Below, one piece after another: positions 51,709 through 58,715 of a stretch of 64,000 bases of DNA. The notes beneath the pieces were generated by a model that was given only the letters and a program-made list of their open reading frames with translations, did not search any database and was not told the origin of the DNA. Made by a program: the position numbers and the translations under genes. Positions within the stretch are counted from its first letter, which is position 1. Every line of letters begins with the position of its first letter. Source of the DNA: Halonotius sp046719765 (GTDB taxonomy: Archaea > Halobacteriota > Halobacteria > Halobacteriales > Haloferacaceae); the NCBI RefSeq assembly GCF_046719765.1, contig NZ_JABEBY010000001.1, forward strand, positions 155,289 through 219,288, in the 5' to 3' direction.

Positions 51709-52509
51709 TTATTCGTCGTCTTCGCGTCGTTCGCGGTGGTACTCGCCCTCGCCGCCAACAGCCTCGATGGCCTCGGTGGCGCGGTCGGCACTCGCCTCAA
51801 GCTCGGATTCAGCGGTTTTGTAATCCGGTGCCTGCACCTTGATCCGGTACTCCGGCGCGCCGACGTAGGTGACTTCGAGTTCGACCTCCGGCGGTACCTC
51901 ACCGTTACCCTCTGCGGCTTGGAGGGCCTCTTTCACATCGTCAACGCCGTCGGGGCTTGGACAGCGCAGGTCGACGTAGCCCGTGACGGTGACGTACGGC
52001 ACCGAGACGTTGTTGCGGGCGGTCTGGACGATCGCTTGGACGTGTTCCTCGCCGAGATCGGTGTCGTCGAGGGCCTCGGTGCCGTGGATCGCCGCCTGCT
52101 CGAAGGCCGCATACAGCGTGTCGTACTCGGCCAGCAGGCCGTTGACGACTGTGGTGTAGGTGTCGTCGTCGACATCCTCGCCGAGGGCGAGCTCCATCCA
52201 GTTGTCGGCCTTCTGTTGGTTTTTCCAGGCCTGGATGGTGTCCTTGCGCTGGTGTTCGTTGACATCCTTGATCGAGAGATCGATTTGTTGGGAGCCTTCA
52301 TCGACATCCAGCACCTTGGCGACGACGGTCTGGCCTTCCTGGACGTGATCGCGGACGTTTTTGATCCAGCCGCTGGCGACCTCGCTGATGTGGGCCAGCC
52401 CGCGTTTGTCCTCGTACTCATCCAGATCGACGAACACGCCGAAGTCGGCGATCTCATCGACCTCACCGACGACGAGGTCGCCGACCTCGGGGTAGCCACT
52501 GTACTTCAT
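51709..52509 (-). CDS. aif2a: Translation initiation factor aIF2 subunit alpha
   Basis: A 266-residue protein. Residues 1-85 are an S1-type OB fold (VGDLVVGEVDEIADFGVFVD, LAHISEVASGWIKNVRD); then a helical domain (DTIQAWKNQQKADNWMEL) and a C-terminal alpha/beta domain (PYVTVTGYVDLRCPSPDGVD, PEYRIKVQAPDYKTAES), the full three-domain archaeal IF2-alpha. With beta and gamma it brings initiator tRNA to the ribosome. Twelve bases after rps27e. Confidence 0.96.
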   Translation of the reverse strand: MKYSGYPEVGDLVVGEVDEIADFGVFVDLDEYEDKRGLAHISEVASGWIKNVRDHVQEGQTVVAKVLDVDEGSQQIDLSIKDVNEHQRKDTIQAWKNQQKADNWMELALGEDVDDDTYTTVVNGLLAEYDTLYAAFEQAAIHGTEALDDTDLGEEHVQAIVQTARNNVSVPYVTVTGYVDLRCPSPDGVDDVKEALQAAEGNGEVPPEVELEVTYVGAPEYRIKVQAPDYKTAESELEASADRATEAIEAVGGEGEYHRERREDDE

Positions 52510-52521
52510 TGATCGGGGGGC

Positions 52522-52695
52522 CTACCGTGCCTCGACGGTCTCGCCGACCTCGTGGTCGATGTCGGCCTTGCCGCCTGTCGGCGTTGCCAGCGTGGTGCCG
52601 CAGACCGCACAGTTGACGACCGTGGCGGTCTTTTCGAAGACGATCTGTTCGTTGCCGCAGTCGCTGCATTCGACGGTGACGAAGTTGCCTGCCAT
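52522..52695 (-). CDS. rps27e: 30S ribosomal protein S27e
   Basis: A 57-residue zinc-ribbon ribosomal protein: FVTVECSDCGNEQIVFEKTA followed by VVNCAVCGTTLATPTGGKAD. Two CxxC pairs of the C4 type. Length is normal. Two bases after rpl44e, twelve before aif2a, so strongly operonic. Confidence 0.96.
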   Translation of the reverse strand: MAGNFVTVECSDCGNEQIVFEKTATVVNCAVCGTTLATPTGGKADIDHEVGETVEAR

Positions 52696-52697
52696 GC

Positions 52698-52982
52698 TTA
52701 CTCCTGGAAGGTGAGTCGACCGGCGCGCCATCCCTCGCGGACGTGGGCGGTGCCACAGTCGCTGCAGCGGTAGGTGAGGTTGGTTTTCTTCGTTGGCTTG
52801 TCGCCACCGGGCACCTTCGAGAACTTCCCGGCGTTGCCGATGGTGGAGGTCTGGCGGTCGCGCTGGCGGTCTTGAACCTTCTTCATTCCGGTGGAGCGAC
52901 CGGAGCGAACCTTCTCGACCTCGTGTTCGTGGTGAGCGTCACAATGCGGACAGTATGTATTCATCCGGCGTGGCATTTCCAT
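52698..52982 (-). CDS. rpl44e: 50S ribosomal protein L44e
   Basis: A 94-residue protein: MEMPRRMNTYCPHCDAHHEH, then VRSGRSTGMKKVQDRQRDRQ and NLTYRCSDCGTAHVREGW. The two Cys pairs form the C4 zinc ribbon. The start at 52982 follows GGAGAG by seven bases (52990-52995) and a TATA box at 53014-53024. The frame stays open for 100 more codons upstream, but that part belongs to another gene remnant (see 53159). Confidence 0.95.
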   Translation of the reverse strand: MEMPRRMNTYCPHCDAHHEHEVEKVRSGRSTGMKKVQDRQRDRQTSTIGNAGKFSKVPGGDKPTKKTNLTYRCSDCGTAHVREGWRAGRLTFQE

Positions 52983-53013
52983 GGTGTACTCTCCTTGGCG
53001 TCGCTTTGCCGTG

Positions 53014-53024
53014 AGTATATAAAA
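53014..53024 (-). promoter_or_regulatory. TATA box of the L44e-S27e-aIF2alpha-Nop10-PAC2 operon
   Basis: Minus-strand TTTTATATACT centred about 36 bp before the rpl44e ATG; with transcription starting about 27 bp downstream this gives a ten-base leader containing the GGAGAG ribosome site. It shows that translation of the operon does not begin in the upstream open frame. Confidence 0.6.
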
Positions 53025-53159
53025 CGCGTTTGGTTCGTGGACGGTAGATTCTCGACCAATTCGCTCTCCCGTCTCGGTGTAGCTTTCGCCCGGCTCTTTT
53101 TGTGCTTCGAGTGCCGCCTTCGCTGCCGACGACACACGGATCTGCCCGGTCGCACTCAT
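53025..53159 (-). pseudogene. Relic of a VapB/DUF7557-like antitoxin
   Basis: An ATG at 53159 opens MSATGQIRVSSAAKAALEAQ, KEPGESYTETGERIGRE. This resembles the N-terminal ribbon-helix-helix half of haloarchaeal VapB-type (DUF7557) antitoxins (IRVS..K..L...K..GESY.). After about 37 codons similarity ends and the frame runs without a stop into rpl44e across its promoter. No toxin gene follows. I read it as an antitoxin gene truncated where it meets the ribosomal operon; the end given is the promoter edge, not a real stop. Confidence 0.5.
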
Positions 53160-53309
53160 GGCTGTCAACGTAGCGGTGACACCGTGGCTACTTGCATCAT
53201 ACAATCGTGGTATGAAAACCCACGGGATGAGTAGCGCGTGGGTCGACACCAGGTGGAGTGGGTGGCCACCGAACGGTGGCACAGTGGGACGACAGGACAG
53301 TCGACCGCG

Positions 53310-53468
53310 TCAGCGGCGACGCCGCTGAGAGCGACGCCGGTAAATGCTGCCGCTCGTCGCCCGCAGGCGGCTGTACCGCGAGCCGCTGTCGGTGGTTTCC
53401 CGGAATCGCTTGTACCGACCGGTTTCGATACGTGATCGTTTTGTTTCTTCTGCTTTTCTTGCCATCAT
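53310..53468 (-). CDS. Possible small very basic protein (leaderless)
   Basis: Fifty-two codons from MMARKAEETKRSRIETGRYK to YRRRSQRRRR. It is strongly basic, the opposite of most haloarchaeal proteins, with many R/K and S/T. A TATA box (minus-strand GTATATAC) lies about 22-25 bp upstream of the double ATG, as expected for a leaderless gene. No family recognised. It may be a DNA- or RNA-binding microprotein or a remnant of a mobile element; it could also be chance. Confidence 0.3.
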   Translation of the reverse strand: MMARKAEETKRSRIETGRYKRFRETTDSGSRYSRLRATSGSIYRRRSQRRRR

Positions 53469-53483
53469 CGCAGTTGTAGCCAC

Positions 53484-53492
53484 GGTATATAC
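53484..53492 (-). promoter_or_regulatory. TATA-like box before the small basic ORF
   Basis: Minus-strand GTATATACC, about 22-25 bp upstream of the ATGs at 53468 and 53465, at the edge of the AT-rich segment. Confidence 0.35.
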
Positions 53493-53747
53493 ATACATTT
53501 GTTTGTCTAAAGCGGCAAACTCTGAGCTATCACCAAAATTTCCGCAAACAAAATAATGAACAACTCGGTTTAGAGTAAATATTCTAGGCGAAACGCCGCA
53601 CCGACCGAGTAAAGACGGACAAATCGAAACTATAACAAACGTTTCTGCCGTTCTTCAGTAGGTATTTGATATATTCAATGAAATTCTCAACAAAATCGAT
53701 CGCTATCAGGATTGTGCTATCCGATTGCGAATCGGAATCGGCCGACC

Positions 53748-53805
53748 GGAATCTGAACCTCACTCGTTTGCTCACTTCGTTCGCATCGCTCGCTGGTTCA
53801 AATCG
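53748..53805. repeat. Hairpin element A (tRNA T-arm-like arms, TTCGTTCGC loop)
   Basis: Arms ATCTGAACC (53751-53759) and GGTTCAAAT (53795-53803) pair at 8 of 9 positions. The loop contains GCTCACTTCGTTCGC (53770-53784), which recurs exactly in hairpin B. Confidence 0.6.
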
Positions 53806-53845
53806 ACGAGCCAAGAACCGCGCGGTGCGAGAGTGCGCCGCGCTC

Positions 53846-53939
53846 GTACTGTGCCGGCCGGGATTTGAACCGAACTCAGACGTGCTCGCTCACTTCGTTC
53901 GCTGTGCGCGACTGGGAGGCTTCAAATCCGGCGTAGTAC
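53846..53939. repeat. Hairpin element B built on a copy of the tRNA-Gly 3' end
   Basis: 53851-53871 (GTGCCGGCCGGGATTTGAAC + C) equals the 3' end of tRNA-Gly at 54003-54023. Its GGATTTGAA (53861-53869) pairs perfectly with TTCAAATCC (53921-53929); outer arms GTACT (53846) and AGTAC (53935) also pair. The loop contains GCTCACTTCGTTCGC (53888-53902). Confidence 0.65.
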
Positions 53940-54001
53940 AAACAGCCTCAGACGGGGTGCGAGCGACACGCCGGTCGCTCGCAGTGTTGTCTTCGGCAGT
54001 A

Positions 54002-54072
54002 TGTGCCGGCCGGGATTTGAACCCGGGCCATGAGCTTGGAAGGCTCAGGTCCTACCACTAGACCACCGGCAC
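54002..54072 (-). tRNA. tRNA-Gly (anticodon TCC)
   Basis: Minus strand: GTGCCGG ... CCGGCAC with discriminator A gives a seven-pair acceptor stem. Anticodon arm TGAGC-CTTCCAA-GCTCA, anticodon TCC. D arm GTCTAGTGGTAGGAC and T arm CCGGG-TTCAAAT-CCCGG are complete. 71 nt without CCA, no intron. A 21-bp copy of its 3' end lies 131 bp away at 53851. Confidence 0.95.
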
Positions 54073-54122
54073 GCACCACCCACTTTCCGATGGGCCATTA
54101 ATACCTTACCGATTCAGCGTCG

Positions 54123-55157
54123 TCAGTCGTCGCCAAACGCCTCGGCGGCGTCCCGAATCTCCGGGGACACCCCCGGTACCTCGGTCTCGCCAACCGGCCC
54201 CTCGGCCTCGAGTTCGTCCAGCGACTTGGGGAACGTTCGCAGCTCCTTGTGGATCGCCAATCCGGCGCGAGCACCCTTGCCCATCGCAACCGGCACCTGG
54301 TTGTGGCCCTGCGTGATGTCACCGACCGCGTAGACGCCGTCGACGGTCGTCGCCCCGTGGTCGTCAGTGATGACTGTCCCGTCGTCGTTAAGCTCACAGC
54401 CAAGATCGGTCGCCAGCCCGGTGTTGTAATCCGAGCCATACATCGCAAAGCCGCCGCGGTACTCCCGGGTGGTGCCATCCTCGAAGGTGAAGCTTTCGAG
54501 CCAGCCGTCGTCACCACGGGTCAGGCTCTCGATATCCTCATGGATCAGATCAATCGGGTGCCCCTCAACGAGCTGCTGGGTCTCCTCGCTCCACTCGATC
54601 TCGTCGCCGCGCGTCAGGATATCAACCTCGTCGGTGAAGTTGAGCATGATCATGGCGACGTGGGCGGTCGCCTCACCGGTACCCATCACGTACACCGATT
54701 CGTCGATGAACATGTAGGCGTCACAGTGCAGACAGTAGTGCAGCCCCTTCCCGGTGCGCGGCAGCGGCGGCTCAGGTCGCTCATCCGAAAAGCCCATCCC
54801 AAGCACGACACGGTCGGCAATGACCTCGGTGTTGTTGCCGCTGAGGTGGAACCGGCCGTCACCGTCGCGTTCGATCTCCGTGACCAGGTCCCGAACCACA
54901 TCGCCGCCGTAGTTTTGCACCTGTTCGGTCGCCGTCTGGAGAAACTCGTTGCCGGAAATCTCTTCGGGGACACCGATGACGTTGTGCGTATCTAACATCA
55001 TCGCCGCGCGGCCACCGCCGCGGTCGATAAGGACTGTATCGTGGCTCAGTCGCGTCGTATACAGTGCGGCCGACAGCCCAGCCGGCCCACCCCCGATCAC
55101 CGCAACCTCATACTCGTCGGCCTCGACATCAGGATCGGCGCCATCCGTTGTACTCAT
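54123..55157 (-). CDS. NAD(P)/FAD-dependent thioredoxin reductase-like oxidoreductase
   Basis: A 344-residue two-dinucleotide-binding flavoprotein. FAD motif VAVIGGGPAGLSAALYT near residue 18; redox pair YCLHCDAYMF near 140 (CLHC instead of the usual CATC/CAVC); NAD(P) domain VYVMGTGEATAHVA; C-terminal FAD motif DGVYAVGDITQGHNQVPVAM. Partner could be thioredoxin or another thiol protein; the altered motif leaves room for a different acceptor. The start at 55157 is preferred; upstream ATGs add hydrophobic residues without similarity. Monocistronic. Confidence 0.9.
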   Translation of the reverse strand: MSTTDGADPDVEADEYEVAVIGGGPAGLSAALYTTRLSHDTVLIDRGGGRAAMMLDTHNVIGVPEEISGNEFLQTATEQVQNYGGDVVRDLVTEIERDGDGRFHLSGNNTEVIADRVVLGMGFSDERPEPPLPRTGKGLHYCLHCDAYMFIDESVYVMGTGEATAHVAMIMLNFTDEVDILTRGDEIEWSEETQQLVEGHPIDLIHEDIESLTRGDDGWLESFTFEDGTTREYRGGFAMYGSDYNTGLATDLGCELNDDGTVITDDHGATTVDGVYAVGDITQGHNQVPVAMGKGARAGLAIHKELRTFPKSLDELEAEGPVGETEVPGVSPEIRDAAEAFGDD

Positions 55158-55212
55158 GTGTACCCACATAACGGCCCCAGTCATATAACTCCGCACCAGT
55201 TGTGCGCGACAA

Positions 55213-55950
55213 CTACAATACCGATTCGACGGCCCACGCTGTCGCCGTGTCGCTGTCGGCGGTCGTCACGACCGCATAACAGTTCCCACTGGAGACGGTC
55301 ACTGTGAGGGGATCGATCCCCTCGACGGCGTTCAGGGCCGCCCAAAAGGCGTCGGGATCGTAGATATGGTAGTAGCGATCGACCGTCTCACCGCCGGGCA
55401 GCGTCCACTCAACTGTCGTGTCAACGCTCGCCTCGGCGTCAAACCGGTCGTGGGCGGTGCTCCATGCTGAGACAAGCGCGAGGCCACCCGGCTCCAACAG
55501 GCGGCCGAGTTCGGCGAGGCTCCGTCGGCGGGTCGCCTCCGGCCGGAGATGATGCAGCGTGGCAACGTAGACGATCTGCCCGAAGGTGTCGTCGGCAAAC
55601 GGGAGCGTGGCTGCATCACCCTGCACAAGATCGGCAGCAAACCCGTGATCGCGTTGGCGGCTCGCCGCCGCCGACAGCAGCCCGCGGCTCACGTCGACGC
55701 CGATGGCGTCGGCCCCGTGCTCGGCCAGCAGTTCGGTGTGCCGACCGTTGCCACAGCCGAGGTCGAGTGCGCGACCAAGCCCCTCGTGGTCGGCGATCGC
55801 TGTCACGAACGACTCGACCTCGGGCCAGGCGTAGGCCCGCGTCGACGCGAAGTGGTCGGCGATGCGGTCGTAGACGGCCTGAACGTCCCCGGCCGCGCGA
55901 TGTTCGGGGTCGGCGGTCGGCGTCGACGACGACTCCGGCTCCTCGCTCAT
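55213..55950 (-). CDS. Class I SAM-dependent methyltransferase (Trm9-like)
   Basis: A 245-residue methyltransferase. Motif I ALDLGCGNGRHTELLAEHGA near residue 61, motif post-II AIGVDVSRGLLSAA, motif IV DTFGQIVYVATLHHL. The N-terminal VYDRIADHFASTRAYAWPEV closely recalls Trm9/ALKBH8-type tRNA wobble-uridine methyltransferases (YD.IA.HFS.TR...WP), so a tRNA substrate is plausible, not shown. The start at 55950 removes an unrelated leader. 56 bp before the reductase gene on the same strand. Confidence 0.88.
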   Translation of the reverse strand: MSEEPESSSTPTADPEHRAAGDVQAVYDRIADHFASTRAYAWPEVESFVTAIADHEGLGRALDLGCGNGRHTELLAEHGADAIGVDVSRGLLSAAASRQRDHGFAADLVQGDAATLPFADDTFGQIVYVATLHHLRPEATRRRSLAELGRLLEPGGLALVSAWSTAHDRFDAEASVDTTVEWTLPGGETVDRYYHIYDPDAFWAALNAVEGIDPLTVTVSSGNCYAVVTTADSDTATAWAVESVL

Positions 55951-56022
55951 ATGGTGGGTTCGACGAGCGCAAATAAAACCGTCCTGCATCCGCGAGCGAT
56001 ATCGGCTGTCGGGAACAGACGG

Positions 56023-57429
56023 CTATTCGTCCGGGAAAAAGCGGCCGTGAAACCCGAATGGTTCGACGTGCGGCAGGGCAACTCGCGCCTGCAGCGTCAG
56101 CGTCTCGGCATCAAACACAAGCAGGCTGGTCTGCTCCTGTGTCGCATCGAGTGCGGTCGCCACCACGACACCGTCGTCGGGGGCGTCGCCGTCAGGTCGC
56201 TGGATCGGGATCGGCTCCTCAAGATACACCGACTCCTCCCACCACTCCTGTGCCGTCCCCGCTTGGCAGTCGACTTTCACCAGCCCGGTGGCCCCATCGC
56301 GGTCGGTGGCCTGCCCGTAGGCGTAGCGGTGGCGACGACCAACTGCTGATCGCGGGACACGCGGCAGTTCCATCCCGCCGGCGTACAGCCGTGTGCGGTC
56401 GAGGGCGGCGGTCGCCGGATCGATCCGATATCGCATAAGCCGGCCATCCGGCACGTCGGGGAACCCCTCGCTGTCAAGTTCGGCCATCGAGAGCGCGCCG
56501 ACGATGTCGCTGTCGGGGAACTCAATGAGATCAAGGACGATCTCACCCCCGTCCCGAAAGGCGTTGACGTGGTGGAAACAGAATGTCGCCGCGAAGGTCG
56601 GCTCGGCGACCAGCTCCCCACTTTCGCGGTCAACGACGAGCAGCCGGGTTGGTTGTTCGGGCTCCCACCCCAGCATATCGATCGCCCCCTCGGAAAAGGG
56701 ATTGAGGGCGCGCCACACCGACAGCGTCAGCGGCGACTCAACCAGCAGAACGTGGCGATCGGTCACACTGCAGTCGTGGATGTACGCCGGCCCGCGGGCG
56801 TCGATTGAGGTGATCAACTCCCGGCGGCGGCTGTCGCGTGGAACCCGGTAGACGTGGTACTGCGGTTGGATGCCAAACTGGGTCGCAAAACCGATCAGTT
56901 CCTCGTGGTGAGGGTCGTCGACAAGATGAGCCGCGGTGATGTGCTCGGTCAGGTCGTCGTCGAAGGTGAACTCGCCGCGGGTAGCGAGTGTCTCCGGATC
57001 GAAGGCAACCCGGCGCGGGGCCTCGGTGAGCGCGACATACTCGCCGTCGATCCGGGCGACATGGACGTTGGCGTTGTCGGTCGGCTCCGGCAGGCCGAAC
57101 GAGCGGAGGGTATCGAGCACGCGCCGCCAGCCGCGGGTGTCGGTGCCGAACTGCCCGGTTAGTTGGCCGGCCTCGGCGTCGGCGTACGCGTCGCTGCGGA
57201 GGAACCGATTCGCGTATCGCACCGCGCCATCGTCGAAGGCATAGCGGCGCAGCATCGCCAACCCGTCAAACCAGTGGTTGACGCGCCGATCGCCGACGGT
57301 AAACCGCCCGGGGCCGTTGCGGATGAGCGTCCCTGAGAGCCACGCCGGGATCGTCCCCTCAACGGGCGGGCGGTAGTCGTCGTACTCGGTCGTGGCTGAC
57401 TGAAAGCCGAGTGGAGTCGATTCGGCCAC
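56023..57429 (-). CDS. Carotenoid cleavage oxygenase (RPE65/CCO family)
   Basis: A 468-residue seven-bladed propeller enzyme. The four iron-binding histidines are visible: HITAAHLVDDPHH, AYIHDCSVTDRHVLL, TFCFHHVNAFRDGG and EPFGFHGRFFP at the end. Family start GTLIRNGPGRF is present. It cleaves carotenoid double bonds with O2; retinal or apocarotenoid formation is possible. No ATG fits; I choose GTG at 57429 (V-AESTPLGFQ), and GTG at 57483 is an alternative 18 codons longer. No opsin gene lies in the window. Confidence 0.9.
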   Translation of the reverse strand: MAESTPLGFQSATTEYDDYRPPVEGTIPAWLSGTLIRNGPGRFTVGDRRVNHWFDGLAMLRRYAFDDGAVRYANRFLRSDAYADAEAGQLTGQFGTDTRGWRRVLDTLRSFGLPEPTDNANVHVARIDGEYVALTEAPRRVAFDPETLATRGEFTFDDDLTEHITAAHLVDDPHHEELIGFATQFGIQPQYHVYRVPRDSRRRELITSIDARGPAYIHDCSVTDRHVLLVESPLTLSVWRALNPFSEGAIDMLGWEPEQPTRLLVVDRESGELVAEPTFAATFCFHHVNAFRDGGEIVLDLIEFPDSDIVGALSMAELDSEGFPDVPDGRLMRYRIDPATAALDRTRLYAGGMELPRVPRSAVGRRHRYAYGQATDRDGATGLVKVDCQAGTAQEWWEESVYLEEPIPIQRPDGDAPDDGVVVATALDATQEQTSLLVFDAETLTLQARVALPHVEPFGFHGRFFPDE

Positions 57430-57509
57430 ACAGATAGCTCGGCGGGCCAGCGATATCAACCCTTGGCGAGGCCGTTGCGCCACGCGGCGACAACGGGCCC
57501 ACCGCCGCC

Positions 57510-58169
57510 TTACACCACCTCAAGCACAACGATCGACAGATACAGTTGCCCGATCCCGGCAGCGATCATCACCACAGCCGCCCCGCGTTTGAGCCAGCCG
57601 GTGTACCGGCCGGCCGCCCGCCACGACTCGATGCCCGCGCTGGTGAGCAGTGTCACCCCGACAAGCGGGGCAGCAAGCCCGACAGCATACCCACCGAGGA
57701 CGACCCCTGCCTGGAGGTCTGGCAGCGTGAGTGCCTGAGAGATGACGCCGAAAAACACCGGCACGACACAGCCGGCGGCCGCAACCGCATAGACCGCCCC
57801 AAACCCCGCGAACCCGAGCAGCGAGTCGGGGCGAGCCGGCAACTCGATCGGCTGGCTCGGTGTGACACCAAACAGGATCGCAACACCAAAAACGACCAAC
57901 GCGACCCCGGCCAGCGGTTCAAACAACGGCAAAATGGTCGTCAACTGTTGGCCGACACGCAAGGCGAGGCCACCGATCACGCCGACCGCAAGCAGCGCGC
58001 CGACAGCGGCCGCGGTCGCCGACACGACCGCCGGTGTCGACTCGTCGCTGTTGTGGACGTAGTAGCCCACATAGCCCGGCAACAGCGGAAACGCACACGG
58101 CGAAAAGAAGGTCGTCACACCAGCCCCGCCGGCGAAGGCCAGCGTGCCGAGAAACGCCGACTGTGTCAT
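57510..58169 (-). CDS. ccdA: CcdA-family transmembrane thiol reductant transporter
   Basis: A 219-residue protein with six hydrophobic helices. The conserved proline-rich cysteine motif SPCAFPLLPGY near residue 24 and the second Cys in AAAGCVVPVFFGV near 130 form the redox pair that carries electrons across the membrane. It feeds surface thioredoxin-like proteins, here the TlpA protein encoded by the preceding gene, whose stop overlaps its start by four bases. Cytochrome c maturation or surface disulfide repair are candidate roles. Confidence 0.92.
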   Translation of the reverse strand: MTQSAFLGTLAFAGGAGVTTFFSPCAFPLLPGYVGYYVHNSDESTPAVVSATAAAVGALLAVGVIGGLALRVGQQLTTILPLFEPLAGVALVVFGVAILFGVTPSQPIELPARPDSLLGFAGFGAVYAVAAAGCVVPVFFGVISQALTLPDLQAGVVLGGYAVGLAAPLVGVTLLTSAGIESWRAAGRYTGWLKRGAAVVMIAAGIGQLYLSIVVLEVV

Positions 58170-58693
58170 GGCGACTCCGCAACCGCAGCGAGCTGTGTCC
58201 GCACCGATGCCACATCGAACTGCCCGCTGTCCGTCCACTGGATCGCTCCCGTCGCATCAACGATAGCGAGCGATGGGATGCTGCTGGCACCGATCGCCTC
58301 AAGCACCGCGCCATCGCGATCGATCCCGACCGGCCACGCCCCGCCGTGGGTGTTCCACCAGCGTCGCAGTTCGTCCTGTGTAGTGCCGCGCCCGATGAGT
58401 TCGTTTGTGACGGAGGCAAACGCGACAGACTCGCCAAACTCGGCGTGGAGCTCTGACAGCTTTGGGAACTGCTCCTTGCAGGGATCACACCAGGTCGCAA
58501 AACAGTCGATCAGGGTCGGCGCGTCGGCGACCGGCAGTGTGGTTTCGCCGGCTGTCGACCCCGTGGCGTCGATTGTCTCGACGGTGATCGGAAACGCGTC
58601 TTCACGACCGGTGTCGGTGCCGCGAACAACCCAGAGGCTCCCGCCGGTGAGTCCGATGCCAGCAAGCCCGGTCAACACCTGTCGTCGATTCAT
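58166..58693 (-). CDS. TlpA-like exported thiol-disulfide oxidoreductase
   Basis: A 175-residue protein. Residues 1-22 are a signal or anchor (MNRRQVLTGLAGIGLTGGSL, twin Arg). The thioredoxin-fold catalytic site is FATWCDPCKEQFP near residue 67, with cis-Pro region ASSIPSLAIVDATG near 138. It lies outside the membrane and is probably reduced by CcdA, encoded next with a four-base overlap. Preceded by an exported nuclease gene 22 bp upstream. Confidence 0.92.
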   Translation of the reverse strand: MNRRQVLTGLAGIGLTGGSLWVVRGTDTGREDAFPITVETIDATGSTAGETTLPVADAPTLIDCFATWCDPCKEQFPKLSELHAEFGESVAFASVTNELIGRGTTQDELRRWWNTHGGAWPVGIDRDGAVLEAIGASSIPSLAIVDATGAIQWTDSGQFDVASVRTQLAAVAESP

Positions 58694-58715
58694 GTGTCCT
58701 GTTGTCAGAGACGAG

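Larger units (their letters stand above)
53160..54001. other. Gene-poor island between the L44e operon and tRNA-Gly
   Basis: Over 800 bp without a confident gene. 53218-53243 holds a seven-base-arm inverted repeat (ACCCACG ... CGTGGGT). 53310-53468 is a possible small basic ORF. 53470-53720 is markedly AT-rich for this genome. 53748-53940 holds two hairpins that share a 15-bp loop, the second containing a copy of the tRNA-Gly 3' end. A forward ORF at 53666-54061 (ends AGRDLNPGHELGRLRSYH) is an artefact of reading through tRNA sequence. Confidence 0.7.

Noticed and set aside
52983..53282. N-terminal extension of L44e by 100 residues
   Set aside because: A TATA box and a GGAGAG ribosome site lie inside it, just before the standard L44e start.
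53666..54061. Plus-strand ORF of 131 codons ending in AGRDLNPGHELGRLRSYH
   Set aside because: The end is antisense tRNA-Gly sequence and the middle is the hairpin repeats; such peptides are known annotation artefacts.
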